64,000 nucleotides of DNA from Falsiroseomonas sp051433165 (GCF_051433165.1 NZ_JBHMFS010000008.1:1-64000), one strand, 5' to 3'. Counted from the stretch's first letter, positions 20,286 through 29,114 are shown. Notes: generated by a model not told the origin, from the sequence alone. Program-made: numbers and translations.

Positions 20286-20312
20286 GCCACGCGGGAAGAC
20301 GACTTCTGTCAA
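20284..20312 (-). promoter_or_regulatory. Candidate sigma-70 promoter of the dpp operon
   Basis: On the minus strand a perfect TTGACA (plus positions 20307-20312) is followed after 17 bases by TGGCAT (20284-20289). The predicted start of transcription falls about 35-40 bases before the dppA ATG. The -10 element is weak, which is usual for this GC content. Confidence 0.5.
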
Positions 20313-20324
20313 GCGCAATCTGGC

Positions 20325-21389
20325 TCAGACAGCCGGAAACACCGTGATGGCCGCGGCAGGGATGCCGAGCTGCACCATCGCACCCGGCTGCGGCACCACA
20401 TCCTGCCGCGGCAGCTTCACGATGAAATCCGTGCGCCCCGCCTGCGCCAGGCGCAGGCGCGAATGGTCGCCGAAATACACCACCTCCTCCACCCGCGCCG
20501 TCGCGGTGTTCGCCATGCCCTGCGCGGCGGCGCCAAGCACCACACGCTCCGGCCGGATTGAGAGCAGCACGGCGGCCCCTGCCGGCAGGTCGTGCGGCGT
20601 GGTGGTCAAGGTACTGCCATCGCCGAGCCGCAGCCGCGTCGCATCCAGCACGCGTGCGGGAAGGCGGTTGTTCTCCCCGATGAAGCCGGCGACGAAGGGG
20701 TTGGCGGGATGCTCATACACCGCCTCCGCCGTACCGAGCTGCTGGATACGGCCTTCGTTGAACACGGCGATGCGGTCCGACAGTGTCAACGCCTCCGCCT
20801 GGTCATGCGTGACATAGACCATGGTGACGCCGAGCTGCGCGTGGATGCGCCGGATCTCGGCCTGCAACTCCTCCCGCAACTGCTTGTCCAGCGCGCCGAG
20901 GGGTTCGTCCAGCAGCACCAGCTTCGGCTCGAAGATCAGCGCGCGGGCGAGCGCCACGCGCTGCTGCTGACCGCCCGACAATTGCTGCGGGCGGCGATCG
21001 CCGAAGCCGGGCAGGCGCACCATCTCCAGCGCGCGCTGCGTGCGGGTGGCAATCTCGGCGCGGGGCATGCGGCGGATGGAAAGCGGGAAGGCCAGGTTCT
21101 CCGCCACCGTCATGTGCGGGAACAGCGCGTAATTCTGGAACACCACGCCGATGCCGCGGCGATGCGGCGGCACCGTGTCGATGCGTGCGCCATCCAGCTC
21201 GATGCGGCCGGAGGATGGGTCCTCGAAGCCCGCCAGCATCATCAGCGTGGTGGTCTTGCCGGAGCCGGAGGGGCCGAGCAGGGTCAGGAACTCGCCACGA
21301 TGCACATCGAGGTTCAGCGCGGCTACAACCTGCGTGTGTCCGTCATAGGTTTTCGTCACGTCGCGGAAGCGCACCAGCGGGTCGGTCAT
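20325..21389 (-). CDS. Polyamine-type ABC transporter ATPase (PotA-like)
   Basis: The 354-residue product has Walker A GPSGSGKTT, Q-loop FQNYALFPHM, signature LSGGQQQRVALARAL, Walker B LLDEPLGALD and the H-loop THDQAEAL. A C-terminal TOBE domain follows (about 270-354). This is the PotA/FbpC class that energises spermidine/putrescine, iron or sulfate import. It is the last gene of the operon, overlapping the upstream permease by 4 bases. Substrate class follows from the PotD-like binding protein in the same operon. Confidence 0.92.
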   Translation of the reverse strand: MTDPLVRFRDVTKTYDGHTQVVAALNLDVHRGEFLTLLGPSGSGKTTTLMMLAGFEDPSSGRIELDGARIDTVPPHRRGIGVVFQNYALFPHMTVAENLAFPLSIRRMPRAEIATRTQRALEMVRLPGFGDRRPQQLSGGQQQRVALARALIFEPKLVLLDEPLGALDKQLREELQAEIRRIHAQLGVTMVYVTHDQAEALTLSDRIAVFNEGRIQQLGTAEAVYEHPANPFVAGFIGENNRLPARVLDATRLRLGDGSTLTTTPHDLPAGAAVLLSIRPERVVLGAAAQGMANTATARVEEVVYFGDHSRLRLAQAGRTDFIVKLPRQDVVPQPGAMVQLGIPAAAITVFPAV

Positions 21390-22186
21390 CGCGCCACCTT
21401 GCGCGCAGCGCGCAGGCGCAGTGCCTCACTCGCCAGCAGGAACAGCAACGAGCACAGGAACAGCAGCGTGGCGGCGGCCAGGATGGTGGGTGTCAGGAAT
21501 TCGCGGACGGAGGCATACATCTGCCGCGGCAGCGTGAATTGCCCGGGGCCCGCCAGGAACAGCGTGATGACGAATTCATCGAGCGAGGTGGCGAAGGCGA
21601 AGACGGCGCCAGCCGCGATGCCCGGCCAGATGTTCGGCACGACCACGCGCAGGATCGCCGGCAACGGTGCCGCGCCGAGCGAGGCGGCGGCGCGCAGCAG
21701 ATTGGCATCGAAGGTCTGCAAGGTCGCCAGCACCGCCATCACCACGAAAGGCACGGCCACCACGGTGTGCCCGAGCACCAGCCCCAGCAGCGAGCCGGTC
21801 AGGCCAGCCAGCGAATAGGCGAAATACATTGAAGCGGCGGTGACAATGTAGGGCGTGACCAGCGGCAGCGTCAGCAACGTGACGAGCAGCGCCTTGCCGC
21901 GGAAGCGCCCAAGCTGCAGCCCGATCGCCGCCGCCGTGCCCAGCAGCGTGGCCAGCAGCGTGGTGGCGATGGCGACGACGAAGCTGTTGCGCGTGGCCAG
22001 GACCCAGCGCCCGGCCGTCAGGAAATCCTCATACCAGCGCAGGGAGAATCCGCGCGGCGGCAGCACCATCAGCTCGGTGGGGGAGAAGGACAGCACCACC
22101 ACGGCAAGCATCGGCGCCATCAGGAAGGCCAGCACCAGAACCGTGGCGCCGCGCAGCAGCCCGCGCGCCAGCGGATGGTCGCGCAT
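21386..22186 (-). CDS. Polyamine-type ABC permease (PotC-like)
   Basis: The 266-residue protein has six predicted membrane helices and the EAA loop LLRAAASLGAAPLPAILRVVVPNIWPGI. The start FMAPMLAVVVLSFSP and the late FATSLDEFVITLFLAGP are typical of PotC. It pairs with the larger permease encoded immediately before it (shared base at 22186), and its stop overlaps the ATPase start by 4 bases. Confidence 0.92.
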   Translation of the reverse strand: MRDHPLARGLLRGATVLVLAFLMAPMLAVVVLSFSPTELMVLPPRGFSLRWYEDFLTAGRWVLATRNSFVVAIATTLLATLLGTAAAIGLQLGRFRGKALLVTLLTLPLVTPYIVTAASMYFAYSLAGLTGSLLGLVLGHTVVAVPFVVMAVLATLQTFDANLLRAAASLGAAPLPAILRVVVPNIWPGIAAGAVFAFATSLDEFVITLFLAGPGQFTLPRQMYASVREFLTPTILAAATLLFLCSLLFLLASEALRLRAARKVAR

Positions 22187-23367
22187 CAGGCGCGTGCCCC
22201 GGTCTGGACGGTGCCACCGGTCAGGATGCGGGTCAGTGCGATGACGGCGCCGCTCATCGCCAGCAGATAGGCGGACAGCGCCGCTGCCATGCCCCAGTTC
22301 ACTTCGCGTGTCATGAAATTGGCGATGAACCAGGTCACCATCTGGTCCCGGTCTCCGCCGACCAGGGCCGGCGCCGTGTACATGCCGACCGAAAGCAGGA
22401 ACACCATGGCCCCGCCTGCCGCGACGCCCGGAAGGCTGAGCGGCAGCCAGACGCGGAAGAATCGCTGCACGCCATTCGCGCCGAGAGACGCCGCGGCACG
22501 CAGATAGGTGGCGTCCAGCCGCGTCATCACGCTGTGCATCGGCAGGATGGCAAACGGCAGCAGCACATGCACCAGCGCCAGCAGCACGGCGATGCGCGTG
22601 CCCAGGATCTGCGCCGGCGCATCCAGAATCCCGAGCCCCAGCAATGCATCATTCACCGGCCCTTCCCGTTGCAGCAGCACATACCAGGCCGTGGTCCGCA
22701 CCAGCACGGAGGACCAGAAGGGGATCAGCACGAGCGTCAGCGCCACGGAAGACCAGGGCGCGCGCAGCCGGGTGATGGTATAGGCCACGGGATAGGCCAG
22801 CAGCACGCAGATCGCGGTGACCAGCAGGCTGACCCAGAGCGTGCGCAGGAACAGCGTCTGGAACAGTCTTTCGTCGGCCGGCACCTGTTCAATCGCGCCA
22901 TCAGGCCCGCGCGAAAAATCCAGGGCGCGCAGCAGGTACAGCGAGGTGGTCGGTCCTCCGGCCCGTTGCAGCATCTTCCAAGTCTCGGACTCCCCCCAAC
23001 GCGCGTCCAGCGCGATCAGCGAAGCGGCATAGGGCGCCTGCAGGCGGTCTCCGGCGCGCGCGGTGCGCAGCAGCAGCGTGCGGAAACCGGTGCGCTCGAA
23101 ATTCATCCTCTGCGCCACGTCGCCGATGCGGCGTTCATCCAGCGCCGCGGCCAATTCGCGCGCCATGGCGGCGAAGGCCTGTTCCGGCGGCAGCCCCTGC
23201 CCATCCCAGGCCGCCAGCACCGCGCTGGTCTCCGGCAGCGCGGCGGCCACCTCCCGGTCGGCGACGGCGCGGAACAGCGTCAGCCCCACCGGCAACAGGA
23301 AGCTGCCGATAATCAGCAGCAGAAGCGGCGCGATCAGCAGCGCCGCCAGCCAGTTCGTGCGCCTCAA
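22186..23367 (-). CDS. Polyamine-type ABC permease with enlarged periplasmic loop (PotB-like)
   Basis: At 393 residues this is about 100 longer than E. coli PotB. After the first helix (about 10-30) there is an extra hydrophilic segment, roughly 35-155, with FERTGFRTLLLRTARAGD and YAASLIALDARWGESETWK; it should lie outside the membrane. The remaining helices and the EAA loop YLRAAASLGANGVQRFFRVWLPLSLPGV are normal. Such long PotB forms occur in alphaproteobacteria; whether the loop contacts the binding protein is unknown. Confidence 0.9.
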   Translation of the reverse strand: MRRTNWLAALLIAPLLLLIIGSFLLPVGLTLFRAVADREVAAALPETSAVLAAWDGQGLPPEQAFAAMARELAAALDERRIGDVAQRMNFERTGFRTLLLRTARAGDRLQAPYAASLIALDARWGESETWKMLQRAGGPTTSLYLLRALDFSRGPDGAIEQVPADERLFQTLFLRTLWVSLLVTAICVLLAYPVAYTITRLRAPWSSVALTLVLIPFWSSVLVRTTAWYVLLQREGPVNDALLGLGILDAPAQILGTRIAVLLALVHVLLPFAILPMHSVMTRLDATYLRAAASLGANGVQRFFRVWLPLSLPGVAAGGAMVFLLSVGMYTAPALVGGDRDQMVTWFIANFMTREVNWGMAAALSAYLLAMSGAVIALTRILTGGTVQTGARA

Positions 23368-24377
23368 CGATTAAGCCAGGAGGCGAAGCGCTGCTCCAGA
23401 TCCGGGCCATTCTCCAGCCAGAACTCGGTATCGATCTCCAGGCCACCGGCCTGGTGATTCGTCATCATCAGCGGGTTGCGGGCGCGCACATCCGGGTCGT
23501 TGGCAACGGATTGCACCGCCGGGTTGATCGGCCACAGCCGCGTCAGTTCCAGCAACGGCCCGGGGCTGGTGATGTGCTCGATCAGCCGCATGCCCTGCGC
23601 CGCATTGGGCGAACCCCGCACCACCGCCCAACTGTCATAGGCGTACAGCAGCGTGGACCAGCGCAGATTGTAGCGCGCCCCGGCGCGGATGCCGTTGGCA
23701 ACACGGCCGACGAAGCCGACCGCGTAGGCAACCTCCCCGCTGTTCACCAGCTCGATCGGCTGCTGACCGCCGGTCCAGAAGGTCACATGCGGCCGCAGCC
23801 GGTCGAGGGCGGCAAAGGCGCGCTGCTGGCCCTGCGGCGTCGCCAGCACCTTGTAGACATCGGCGGGCGGCACGCCATCGCCCATCAGCGCGATCTCCAG
23901 CGTCATCCGCGCACCGCGGCGCATGCTGCGGCGGCCGGGGAAGCGGGCGGTGTCGAAGAACTCGACGAAATTGGCGGGACCGTTCGGGTGCCGCGCCTCA
24001 TCGTAGAAGACGGAGACGCCCCAGCCGATGGCGCCCGCGCCGCAAGTGGTCGCACCGCCCGGCATGAATTTGTCGCGGTTCACCACGGACCAATCGATGC
24101 GCTCGAAGATTCCATCCTCGCAGCCGCGCACCAGGTCCGGCGCCTCCACCATCACCACGTCCCAGGTGACGTTATTGGCCTGCACCATCGCGCGGATTGG
24201 GCCGACATTGTAGTCATACGCCGTATCCACCACCGGCCCGCCGGGAAAAGTGCCGAACAACGTGCTGCGCATATGGTCCTGCAGCGCACCGCCGCCGGCC
24301 ACGATGGTCAGGTCGCGCGCCATGGCCGGCGTTGCGGCAAGCAGGAGGGCGGCAAGGGGGGCGAACAGGCGCCGCAT
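23364..24377 (-). CDS. Polyamine-type ABC substrate-binding protein (PotD-like)
   Basis: The 337-residue product has a Sec-type signal (MRRLFAPLAALLLAATPAMA) and starts the mature domain with DLTIVAGGGALQDHMRSTLF, the extracellular-binding family 1 pattern of PotD/AfuA proteins. Later ARNPLMMTNHQAGG and FWLENGPDLEQRFASWLNR fit the C-terminal lobe. Spermidine, putrescine or an iron-chelate are possible ligands; the PotABC gene order favours an organic amine. It lies 18 bases after the aminotransferase gene. Confidence 0.87.
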   Translation of the reverse strand: MRRLFAPLAALLLAATPAMARDLTIVAGGGALQDHMRSTLFGTFPGGPVVDTAYDYNVGPIRAMVQANNVTWDVVMVEAPDLVRGCEDGIFERIDWSVVNRDKFMPGGATTCGAGAIGWGVSVFYDEARHPNGPANFVEFFDTARFPGRRSMRRGARMTLEIALMGDGVPPADVYKVLATPQGQQRAFAALDRLRPHVTFWTGGQQPIELVNSGEVAYAVGFVGRVANGIRAGARYNLRWSTLLYAYDSWAVVRGSPNAAQGMRLIEHITSPGPLLELTRLWPINPAVQSVANDPDVRARNPLMMTNHQAGGLEIDTEFWLENGPDLEQRFASWLNR

Positions 24378-24395
24378 TGTCTTGGTCTCCGATCG

Positions 24396-25328
24396 TCAGA
24401 TGGGCGTGATGTGCCAGCCGGCATTCTTCCTGGCGTAGTAGGTATTGAGCAAGCGCGTCGTGATCGGCCCCGGCACGCCATCGCCAATCGGCGCGCCATC
24501 CAGCCGCGTCAGCGGGAACAGGCCGCAGGATGTGGCGGTCAGGAAGGCCTCATCCGCCGCCGCCAGCGCCTCCGGCATCAGCCGGCCATAACGGGCGGGA
24601 ATGCCGAGATCGGCCGCGATCTCGAACATGCTGCGGCAGGAAATGCCCTCCAGCACGCCCACATCCGGCGTCACCAGCCCGCCATCGATCACGGCCACCA
24701 CGTTGAAGCCTGGGGCCTCGGCCACCGCGCCATCGGTGGTGCACAGGATGGGCACGTCGCAGCCGGCATCCTTGGCCAGGAAGGCGGCACGAACGAAGTC
24801 GCCCCAATGGGTGTTCTTCCACACCGGGTTCACGGCGCTGGCGGGAATCCGCGCGACGTCGCGCACCAGCAGGGCGTTCTGGCCGCGCTGCATCTCGGCC
24901 GGCTGGCCGCGCAGGATCAGCGGGGTGACGGTGGCGAAGAAGCGGTTGGTCGCCTTGGTCGGGTCGCGCGTGCCGGGCACCGTCATGCCGCGGGTGCAGG
25001 CGAAATAGACCAACGCATCCGGCAGGCCGCTCTGCCGCACCAGATCCGCCAGCAAGCGCCGCATGGCACCCCGGTCCATGCCCGCATCCAGCCGAAGCCC
25101 GGCCATCGAGGCGAAGAAGCGGTCCAGATGGTCTTCCAGGCGGAAGAAGCCGCCCTGCCAGACATGCACCACGTCATAGGTCATGTCGGCATACATCAGC
25201 CCGAGGTCGCGGACCGGGATCTTCGCCTCGGCCAGCGGCACGACTTCCCCGTCGATGTAGCCGAGGGCGCGGCTGAAATCCGCGTTCGCCACGGTCAGGT
25301 GCGTGGGAACCTGCAAAGCCTCGGCCAT
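24396..25328 (-). CDS. Class IV aminotransferase (branched-chain or D-amino acid type)
   Basis: The 310-residue pyridoxal-phosphate enzyme shows the fold-type IV pattern: RDLGLMYADMTYDVVHVWQGGFFRLEDHLDR, Lys171 in NPVWKNTHWGD as the expected Schiff-base lysine, E204 in TTDGAVAEAPGFNV and GVLEGISCRSMFEIA. AAGGAG lies 7 bases before the ATG at 25328. It is directly upstream of the polyamine-type ABC genes in the same direction, so it may transaminate the imported amine or a derived amino acid. Branched-chain and D-amino acid transaminases cannot be separated by eye. Confidence 0.85.
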   Translation of the reverse strand: MAEALQVPTHLTVANADFSRALGYIDGEVVPLAEAKIPVRDLGLMYADMTYDVVHVWQGGFFRLEDHLDRFFASMAGLRLDAGMDRGAMRRLLADLVRQSGLPDALVYFACTRGMTVPGTRDPTKATNRFFATVTPLILRGQPAEMQRGQNALLVRDVARIPASAVNPVWKNTHWGDFVRAAFLAKDAGCDVPILCTTDGAVAEAPGFNVVAVIDGGLVTPDVGVLEGISCRSMFEIAADLGIPARYGRLMPEALAAADEAFLTATSCGLFPLTRLDGAPIGDGVPGPITTRLLNTYYARKNAGWHITPI

Positions 25329-25373
25329 CGGGCGCTCCTTATGCGCGAACATAGGAAGCCGCGATGTGCCCCG

Positions 25374-26078
25374 TCAAACAGGTGGTTTGAAGGCCCCCTG
25401 CCCCGCCACCTCCGCCCAGGCCCGGAAGGCCGGTGAGGGCGCGACGCGGCCGGAGCGCAGCAGGTCGAGCCACGCAGCCGTCGCCTTGACGAAGCGGTTC
25501 ACGCCGCGTGGCCAGATGGCCAGGCTCATCGCCTCCGCCATCCGCGGCTCCTCCACCCCCAGCGCATAGGCGGATTCCAGCACGGCGCCGAGGCCCCACA
25601 TCTCCTCGCAGGCCGTGTGCACGCCGATCAGCGCGATCCGCGCGAGGCGCGGGGAAAGCGGCGTGCCGGCAATCAGCGCATCGCAGCCTTGCAGATATTC
25701 GCGCGCCGCCGGCAGGGCCGGGAATTGCGCCTGCCAGTGTGCCGCGATGCAGGCATAGCGCGCCGAGCCCGCGGCCCAGCCCACCAGGCGAAACACCGCG
25801 GCCGCCAGCGCATCATCGCCGCCGGCCTGGTGGAATTTGTGCAGATGATGCGTGCCGACCGGCTCCTCGCAGGCGGCGAGGATGGCGAGCCACACCACCT
25901 CCTTCTCCAGCGGCGCCAGATGACGCTGCTCCAGCGTCAGCGCGCGATACATCGCCTCATAAGCCTGGTGCAGTTCCGGCAGGGCGGCGGCCATGGCGCC
26001 GTGATGCGGCAGCACGAAGCCGCGCGCCGCGCGGATTTCTTCCAATGCGCGACGAACATCATCGGGGGATCGTTCCAT
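25374..26078 (-). CDS. Carboxymuconolactone decarboxylase/AhpD-like protein
   Basis: The 234-residue all-helical protein appears to hold two CMD-like repeats. The first contains EKEVVWLAILAACEEPVGTHHLHKFHQAGG, the second ARIALIGVHTACEEMWGLGAVLESAYALGV. The paired Cys of true AhpD peroxidase-coupled enzymes (CxxC) is absent, with CEEP and CEEM instead. It lies 45 bases before the aminotransferase in the same direction and is probably the first gene of that operon. Its reaction cannot be stated. Confidence 0.7.
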   Translation of the reverse strand: MERSPDDVRRALEEIRAARGFVLPHHGAMAAALPELHQAYEAMYRALTLEQRHLAPLEKEVVWLAILAACEEPVGTHHLHKFHQAGGDDALAAAVFRLVGWAAGSARYACIAAHWQAQFPALPAAREYLQGCDALIAGTPLSPRLARIALIGVHTACEEMWGLGAVLESAYALGVEEPRMAEAMSLAIWPRGVNRFVKATAAWLDLLRSGRVAPSPAFRAWAEVAGQGAFKPPV

Positions 26079-26184
26079 GCGATGAGTGTCCGTAGCGGCA
26101 CCGGGGCGGTCAAGCCGGCGGGGCTGGCGTCATCGGCACGGTTCGGGTCAGATTGTCCTGTCAAACAGGCCCAAGAGGTAAAAC

Positions 26185-27159
26185 ATGCTCCGCCGCCACG
26201 CCCTGACCATGCTCGCCGCGCCCTTCCTGCTGCCGCAGGCGGCGAAAGCACAACCAGCCTGGGCGCCCACCCGCCCGGTGACGCTGGTGGTGCCCTTCCC
26301 GCCCGGCGGGCCGACCGATTTGGCGGCGCGGGTGGTGCAGCAGGGCATGTCGGCCGCCCTCGGCCAGCCCGTGGTGGTGGACAACCGGCCGGGTGCGACG
26401 GGCGCCATCGGGTCCCGCTACGTGGCGCAGCAGCCGGCGGATGGCCACACGCTGCTGGTCGCCGCCAGCGGCACGCTGACCATCAATCCGGTGGTGCTGC
26501 GGACGCCGGGCTATGATGTGGAGAAGGATTTCGTGCCGGTCACGCTGGTGATGACGGCGCCCAACATGCTGGTGGTGCATCCCTCCGTCCCTGCGACGAC
26601 GGTGGCGGAGGTGGTGGCCTGGATGAAGACCATCCCCGGCGGCCCGGCCTATGCCTCCTCCGGCGTCGGGTCGTCGGAGCAGTTGGGCATGGAACTGTTC
26701 AAGCTGCTGACGCAGGCGGAGGCGCTGCCCGTGCCCTTTGCCGGCGGCCCGGCCGCGGCCACCGCCGTGATCCAGAACACCGCGCCATTCGCCGTGCTGA
26801 ACGCGGCCACGGTGGGCGTCCATGTGCAGGCCGGCCGGCTGCGCGGCATCGCCGTCTGCGGCCCGAACCGCTTTCCGCAAACGCCGGATGTGCCGACCAT
26901 GACGGAACAGGGCCTGCCGGACCATGTCTCCGGTTCCTGGACCGCCATCGTCGCCCCGACCGGGACGCCGGAGCCGGCGCTGGCGCGGCTGAATGAGGTG
27001 ATCGTTGCGTCGCTGAAGACGCCGGAGGTGACGCAGCGCCTGGCCAATGTCGGCTTCGCGGTGGATGCGACCTCGCGCGAGGCGCTGGGCAAGCTGATCG
27101 CGGATGATCTGGCACGCTGGCGCCGGGTGGTGCGTGAGGCCCGGATCCAGGTGAACTGA
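26185..27159 (+). CDS. Bug/TctC-type periplasmic receptor
   Basis: The 324-residue product has an export signal (MLRRHALTMLAAPFLLPQAAKAQ) and the family core RPVTLVVPFPPGGPTDLAARVV, VVVDNRPGATGAIGS, VPFAGGPAAATAVIQN and a C-terminal FAVDATSREALGKLI. AAGAGG lies 8 bases upstream of the ATG. A small palindrome CCTGTCAAACAGG (26156-26168) sits just before it, between divergent promoters. It is another orphan receptor without an adjacent permease. Confidence 0.88.
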   Translation: MLRRHALTMLAAPFLLPQAAKAQPAWAPTRPVTLVVPFPPGGPTDLAARVVQQGMSAALGQPVVVDNRPGATGAIGSRYVAQQPADGHTLLVAASGTLTINPVVLRTPGYDVEKDFVPVTLVMTAPNMLVVHPSVPATTVAEVVAWMKTIPGGPAYASSGVGSSEQLGMELFKLLTQAEALPVPFAGGPAAATAVIQNTAPFAVLNAATVGVHVQAGRLRGIAVCGPNRFPQTPDVPTMTEQGLPDHVSGSWTAIVAPTGTPEPALARLNEVIVASLKTPEVTQRLANVGFAVDATSREALGKLIADDLARWRRVVREARIQVN

Positions 27160-27187
27160 GGGGCGCGCGCAGAGCCCCCACCCAACC

Positions 27188-27240
27188 AGCCCTCGGCGTT
27201 GCGGCGGTGCCGCAACCCCCCCCGCACACGGGGGAGGGCT
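27188..27240. repeat. Cloverleaf-like palindromic element between convergent genes
   Basis: An outer stem AGCCCTC (27188-27194)/GAGGGCT (27234-27240) encloses two inner hairpins: GTTGCGGC (27198-27205) with GCCGCAAC (27209-27216), and a C7 run (27216-27223) against GGGGG (27230-27234). It fills the gap between a receptor gene and the convergent helicase gene. It probably acts as a bidirectional terminator and may also be a dispersed repeat. Confidence 0.6.
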
Positions 27241-27247
27241 TCATGGC

Positions 27248-29035
27248 TCAGCTCTGCGGGCGACGCTTCGCGCCGGCATAGGGCGCACGAGGCTTGTCGC
27301 CGCGCGGCGGGCCGGCATAGGCGCGCGGCGCCCGGTCCGGCCGCGGGGGGCCGGGCGGCCGTTCCGGCCGCGGGGGACCGGGCGGCCGTTCCGGACGCGG
27401 GGGCGCCGGGCGGTCGCGCTGCGGCTCCCGCGGCGGGGCGCGGCTCGGCGCCGGGGCGTTGGCCATCGGCTCGATCCGGATGCGGTCGTCATCGTCGCCG
27501 GAGACGCGCTGGGCGGAGGCGGCGAAGCGCGCGGCGGCCCAGGGGGCGATCTCGACGCGGGTTTCGCGGTCCATCACCTCGATCCGGCCCACTTCCTTCC
27601 GCGTCAGGTCGCCCTTGCGGCAGATGAAGGGCAGGATCCAGCGCGGGTCGGCCTGATCATGCCGGCCGATGGACAGGCGGAACCACACGCCCTCCGCACC
27701 CTGTTCGCGCGGCGGGCGCGGGGCGGGCGGCGGCGGGGCAGACAGTTCTTCGGGTGCGGGCAAGGAAGATCGCAGCGCCTGGAACAGCGCAGCAGCCACC
27801 TGGTCCGGGGTCTTGTCCACCAGCAGTGCGCGGGCGAGGTCCATGTCGTCCTCATCCGCCACCGCATCCACGGCGGTGCGGGCCTGGGCGGCCAGGCGCT
27901 CGCGGTCCTTGGCGCGGACATCCTCGGCGGTCGGCGGACCGGACCATTCGGCCTGGATGCGGGCGTTGGACAGCAGGCGTTCGGCCAGGCGGCGGCGGGT
28001 ATGGGTCACCAGCAGCACGGCCACGCCCTTGCGGCCCGCGCGGCCGGTGCGGCCGGAGCGGTGCTGCAAGGTTTCCTTGTCGCGCGGCAGCTCGGCATGG
28101 ATCACCAGGCCGAGGTCCGGCAGGTCGATGCCGCGGGCGGCCACGTCGGTGGCGACGCAGACGCGGGCGCGACGGTCGCGCAGGGCCTGCAAAGCGCGGT
28201 TGCGCTCCGCCTGGGTCAGTTCGCCGGACAGCGCCACGGCCGAGAAGCCGCGCTCCGAGAGGCTGCCATGCAGCCGGTTCACCTGTTCGCGCGTGTTGCA
28301 GAACACCAGCGCGCCGCCGGATTCGTACCAGCGCAGCGCATTGACCACGGCGGCCTCAACCTCCCGCGGTCCGACCAGCATGGCGCGATAGGCGATGTCG
28401 CCATGGCGCTCGCCCTCGACGGTCGCCGCGATCCGCAGCGCGCCGCGCTGGTACGAAGCGGCAAGCGCCACGATTTCCCGCGGCACCGTCGCCGAGAACA
28501 GCAGCGTGCGGCGGGATTCCGGCGCGCCTTCGAGGATGGCTTCCAGATCGTCCCGGAACCCCATGTCCAGCATCTCGTCCGCCTCATCGAGCACGGCGGC
28601 GCGGAGCTGGGACAGGTCCATGTTGTTGCGGTCGAGATGGTCCCGCAAACGGCCCGGTGTGCCGACGACGATCTCGGCGCCCATCCCCAGCGCACGGCGA
28701 TCGGCCCGCACATCGGTGCCGCCGACGCAGGAAATCACGCGCACGGGGGTGCCGGAATACAGCCAGGCCAGCTCGTCCCGCACCTGCATCGCCAATTCGC
28801 GGGTCGGCGCGATGACGAGGGCCAGCGGCACCTGGCTGCGGCCGCCGGACAGAACCTGCTCGGCGATGGCGAGGCCAAAGGCGACGGTCTTGCCGGAGCC
28901 GGTCTGGGCGGAGACCAGCAGGTCTCGCCCAACGGCTGCGGGGTCCAGCACGGCGGCCTGGACGGGGGTGGGTTCGGCGTAGCCGCGCTCGGCCAGGGCC
29001 TGGGCGAGACGTTCGGGGAGATCGGGAAAGGGCAT
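27248..29035 (-). CDS. DEAD-box ATP-dependent RNA helicase with Pro/Arg-rich tail
   Basis: The 595-residue product has all core motifs: AQTGSGKT (I), PTRELA (Ia), TPGRL (Ib), DEADEM (II), SAT (III), RGIDLPDL (V) and HRSGRTGRAGR (VI). After the core, a domain near 445-520 with VWFRLSIGRHDQADPRWILPFICRKGDLTRKEVGRIEV matches the DbpA-type RNA-binding domain. The tail (about 525-595) is a low-complexity Pro/Arg/Gly region with 9-residue repeats. The family remodels RNA in ribosome assembly and cold adaptation. DbpA- and DeaD-like assignments are both possible. Confidence 0.93.
   Translation of the reverse strand: MPFPDLPERLAQALAERGYAEPTPVQAAVLDPAAVGRDLLVSAQTGSGKTVAFGLAIAEQVLSGGRSQVPLALVIAPTRELAMQVRDELAWLYSGTPVRVISCVGGTDVRADRRALGMGAEIVVGTPGRLRDHLDRNNMDLSQLRAAVLDEADEMLDMGFRDDLEAILEGAPESRRTLLFSATVPREIVALAASYQRGALRIAATVEGERHGDIAYRAMLVGPREVEAAVVNALRWYESGGALVFCNTREQVNRLHGSLSERGFSAVALSGELTQAERNRALQALRDRRARVCVATDVAARGIDLPDLGLVIHAELPRDKETLQHRSGRTGRAGRKGVAVLLVTHTRRRLAERLLSNARIQAEWSGPPTAEDVRAKDRERLAAQARTAVDAVADEDDMDLARALLVDKTPDQVAAALFQALRSSLPAPEELSAPPPPAPRPPREQGAEGVWFRLSIGRHDQADPRWILPFICRKGDLTRKEVGRIEVMDRETRVEIAPWAAARFAASAQRVSGDDDDRIRIEPMANAPAPSRAPPREPQRDRPAPPRPERPPGPPRPERPPGPPRPDRAPRAYAGPPRGDKPRAPYAGAKRRPQS
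27330..27413 (-). repeat. 27-bp tandem repeats encoding RPERPPGPP units
   Basis: Within the helicase tail about three head-to-tail copies of a 27-bp unit carry CCGTTCCGG (copy starts at 27359 and 27386, a divergent copy before them). Each encodes one nine-residue Pro/Arg unit. Copy number is likely to vary between strains. Confidence 0.7.
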
Positions 29036-29114
29036 TGTGGCGGGTGTCTAGCGCAGACGGCGCGATTCCGCACGAACTCCCTTGCCGCGGCGCAGCATGG
29101 CAGCCCCGCGCGCC

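Noticed and set aside
25374..26168. GTCAAACAGG occurring at the end of the AhpD-like gene and before the Bug gene at 26185 as a repeat pair
   Set aside because: The shared stretch is only about ten bases, and one copy is explained by coding sequence.
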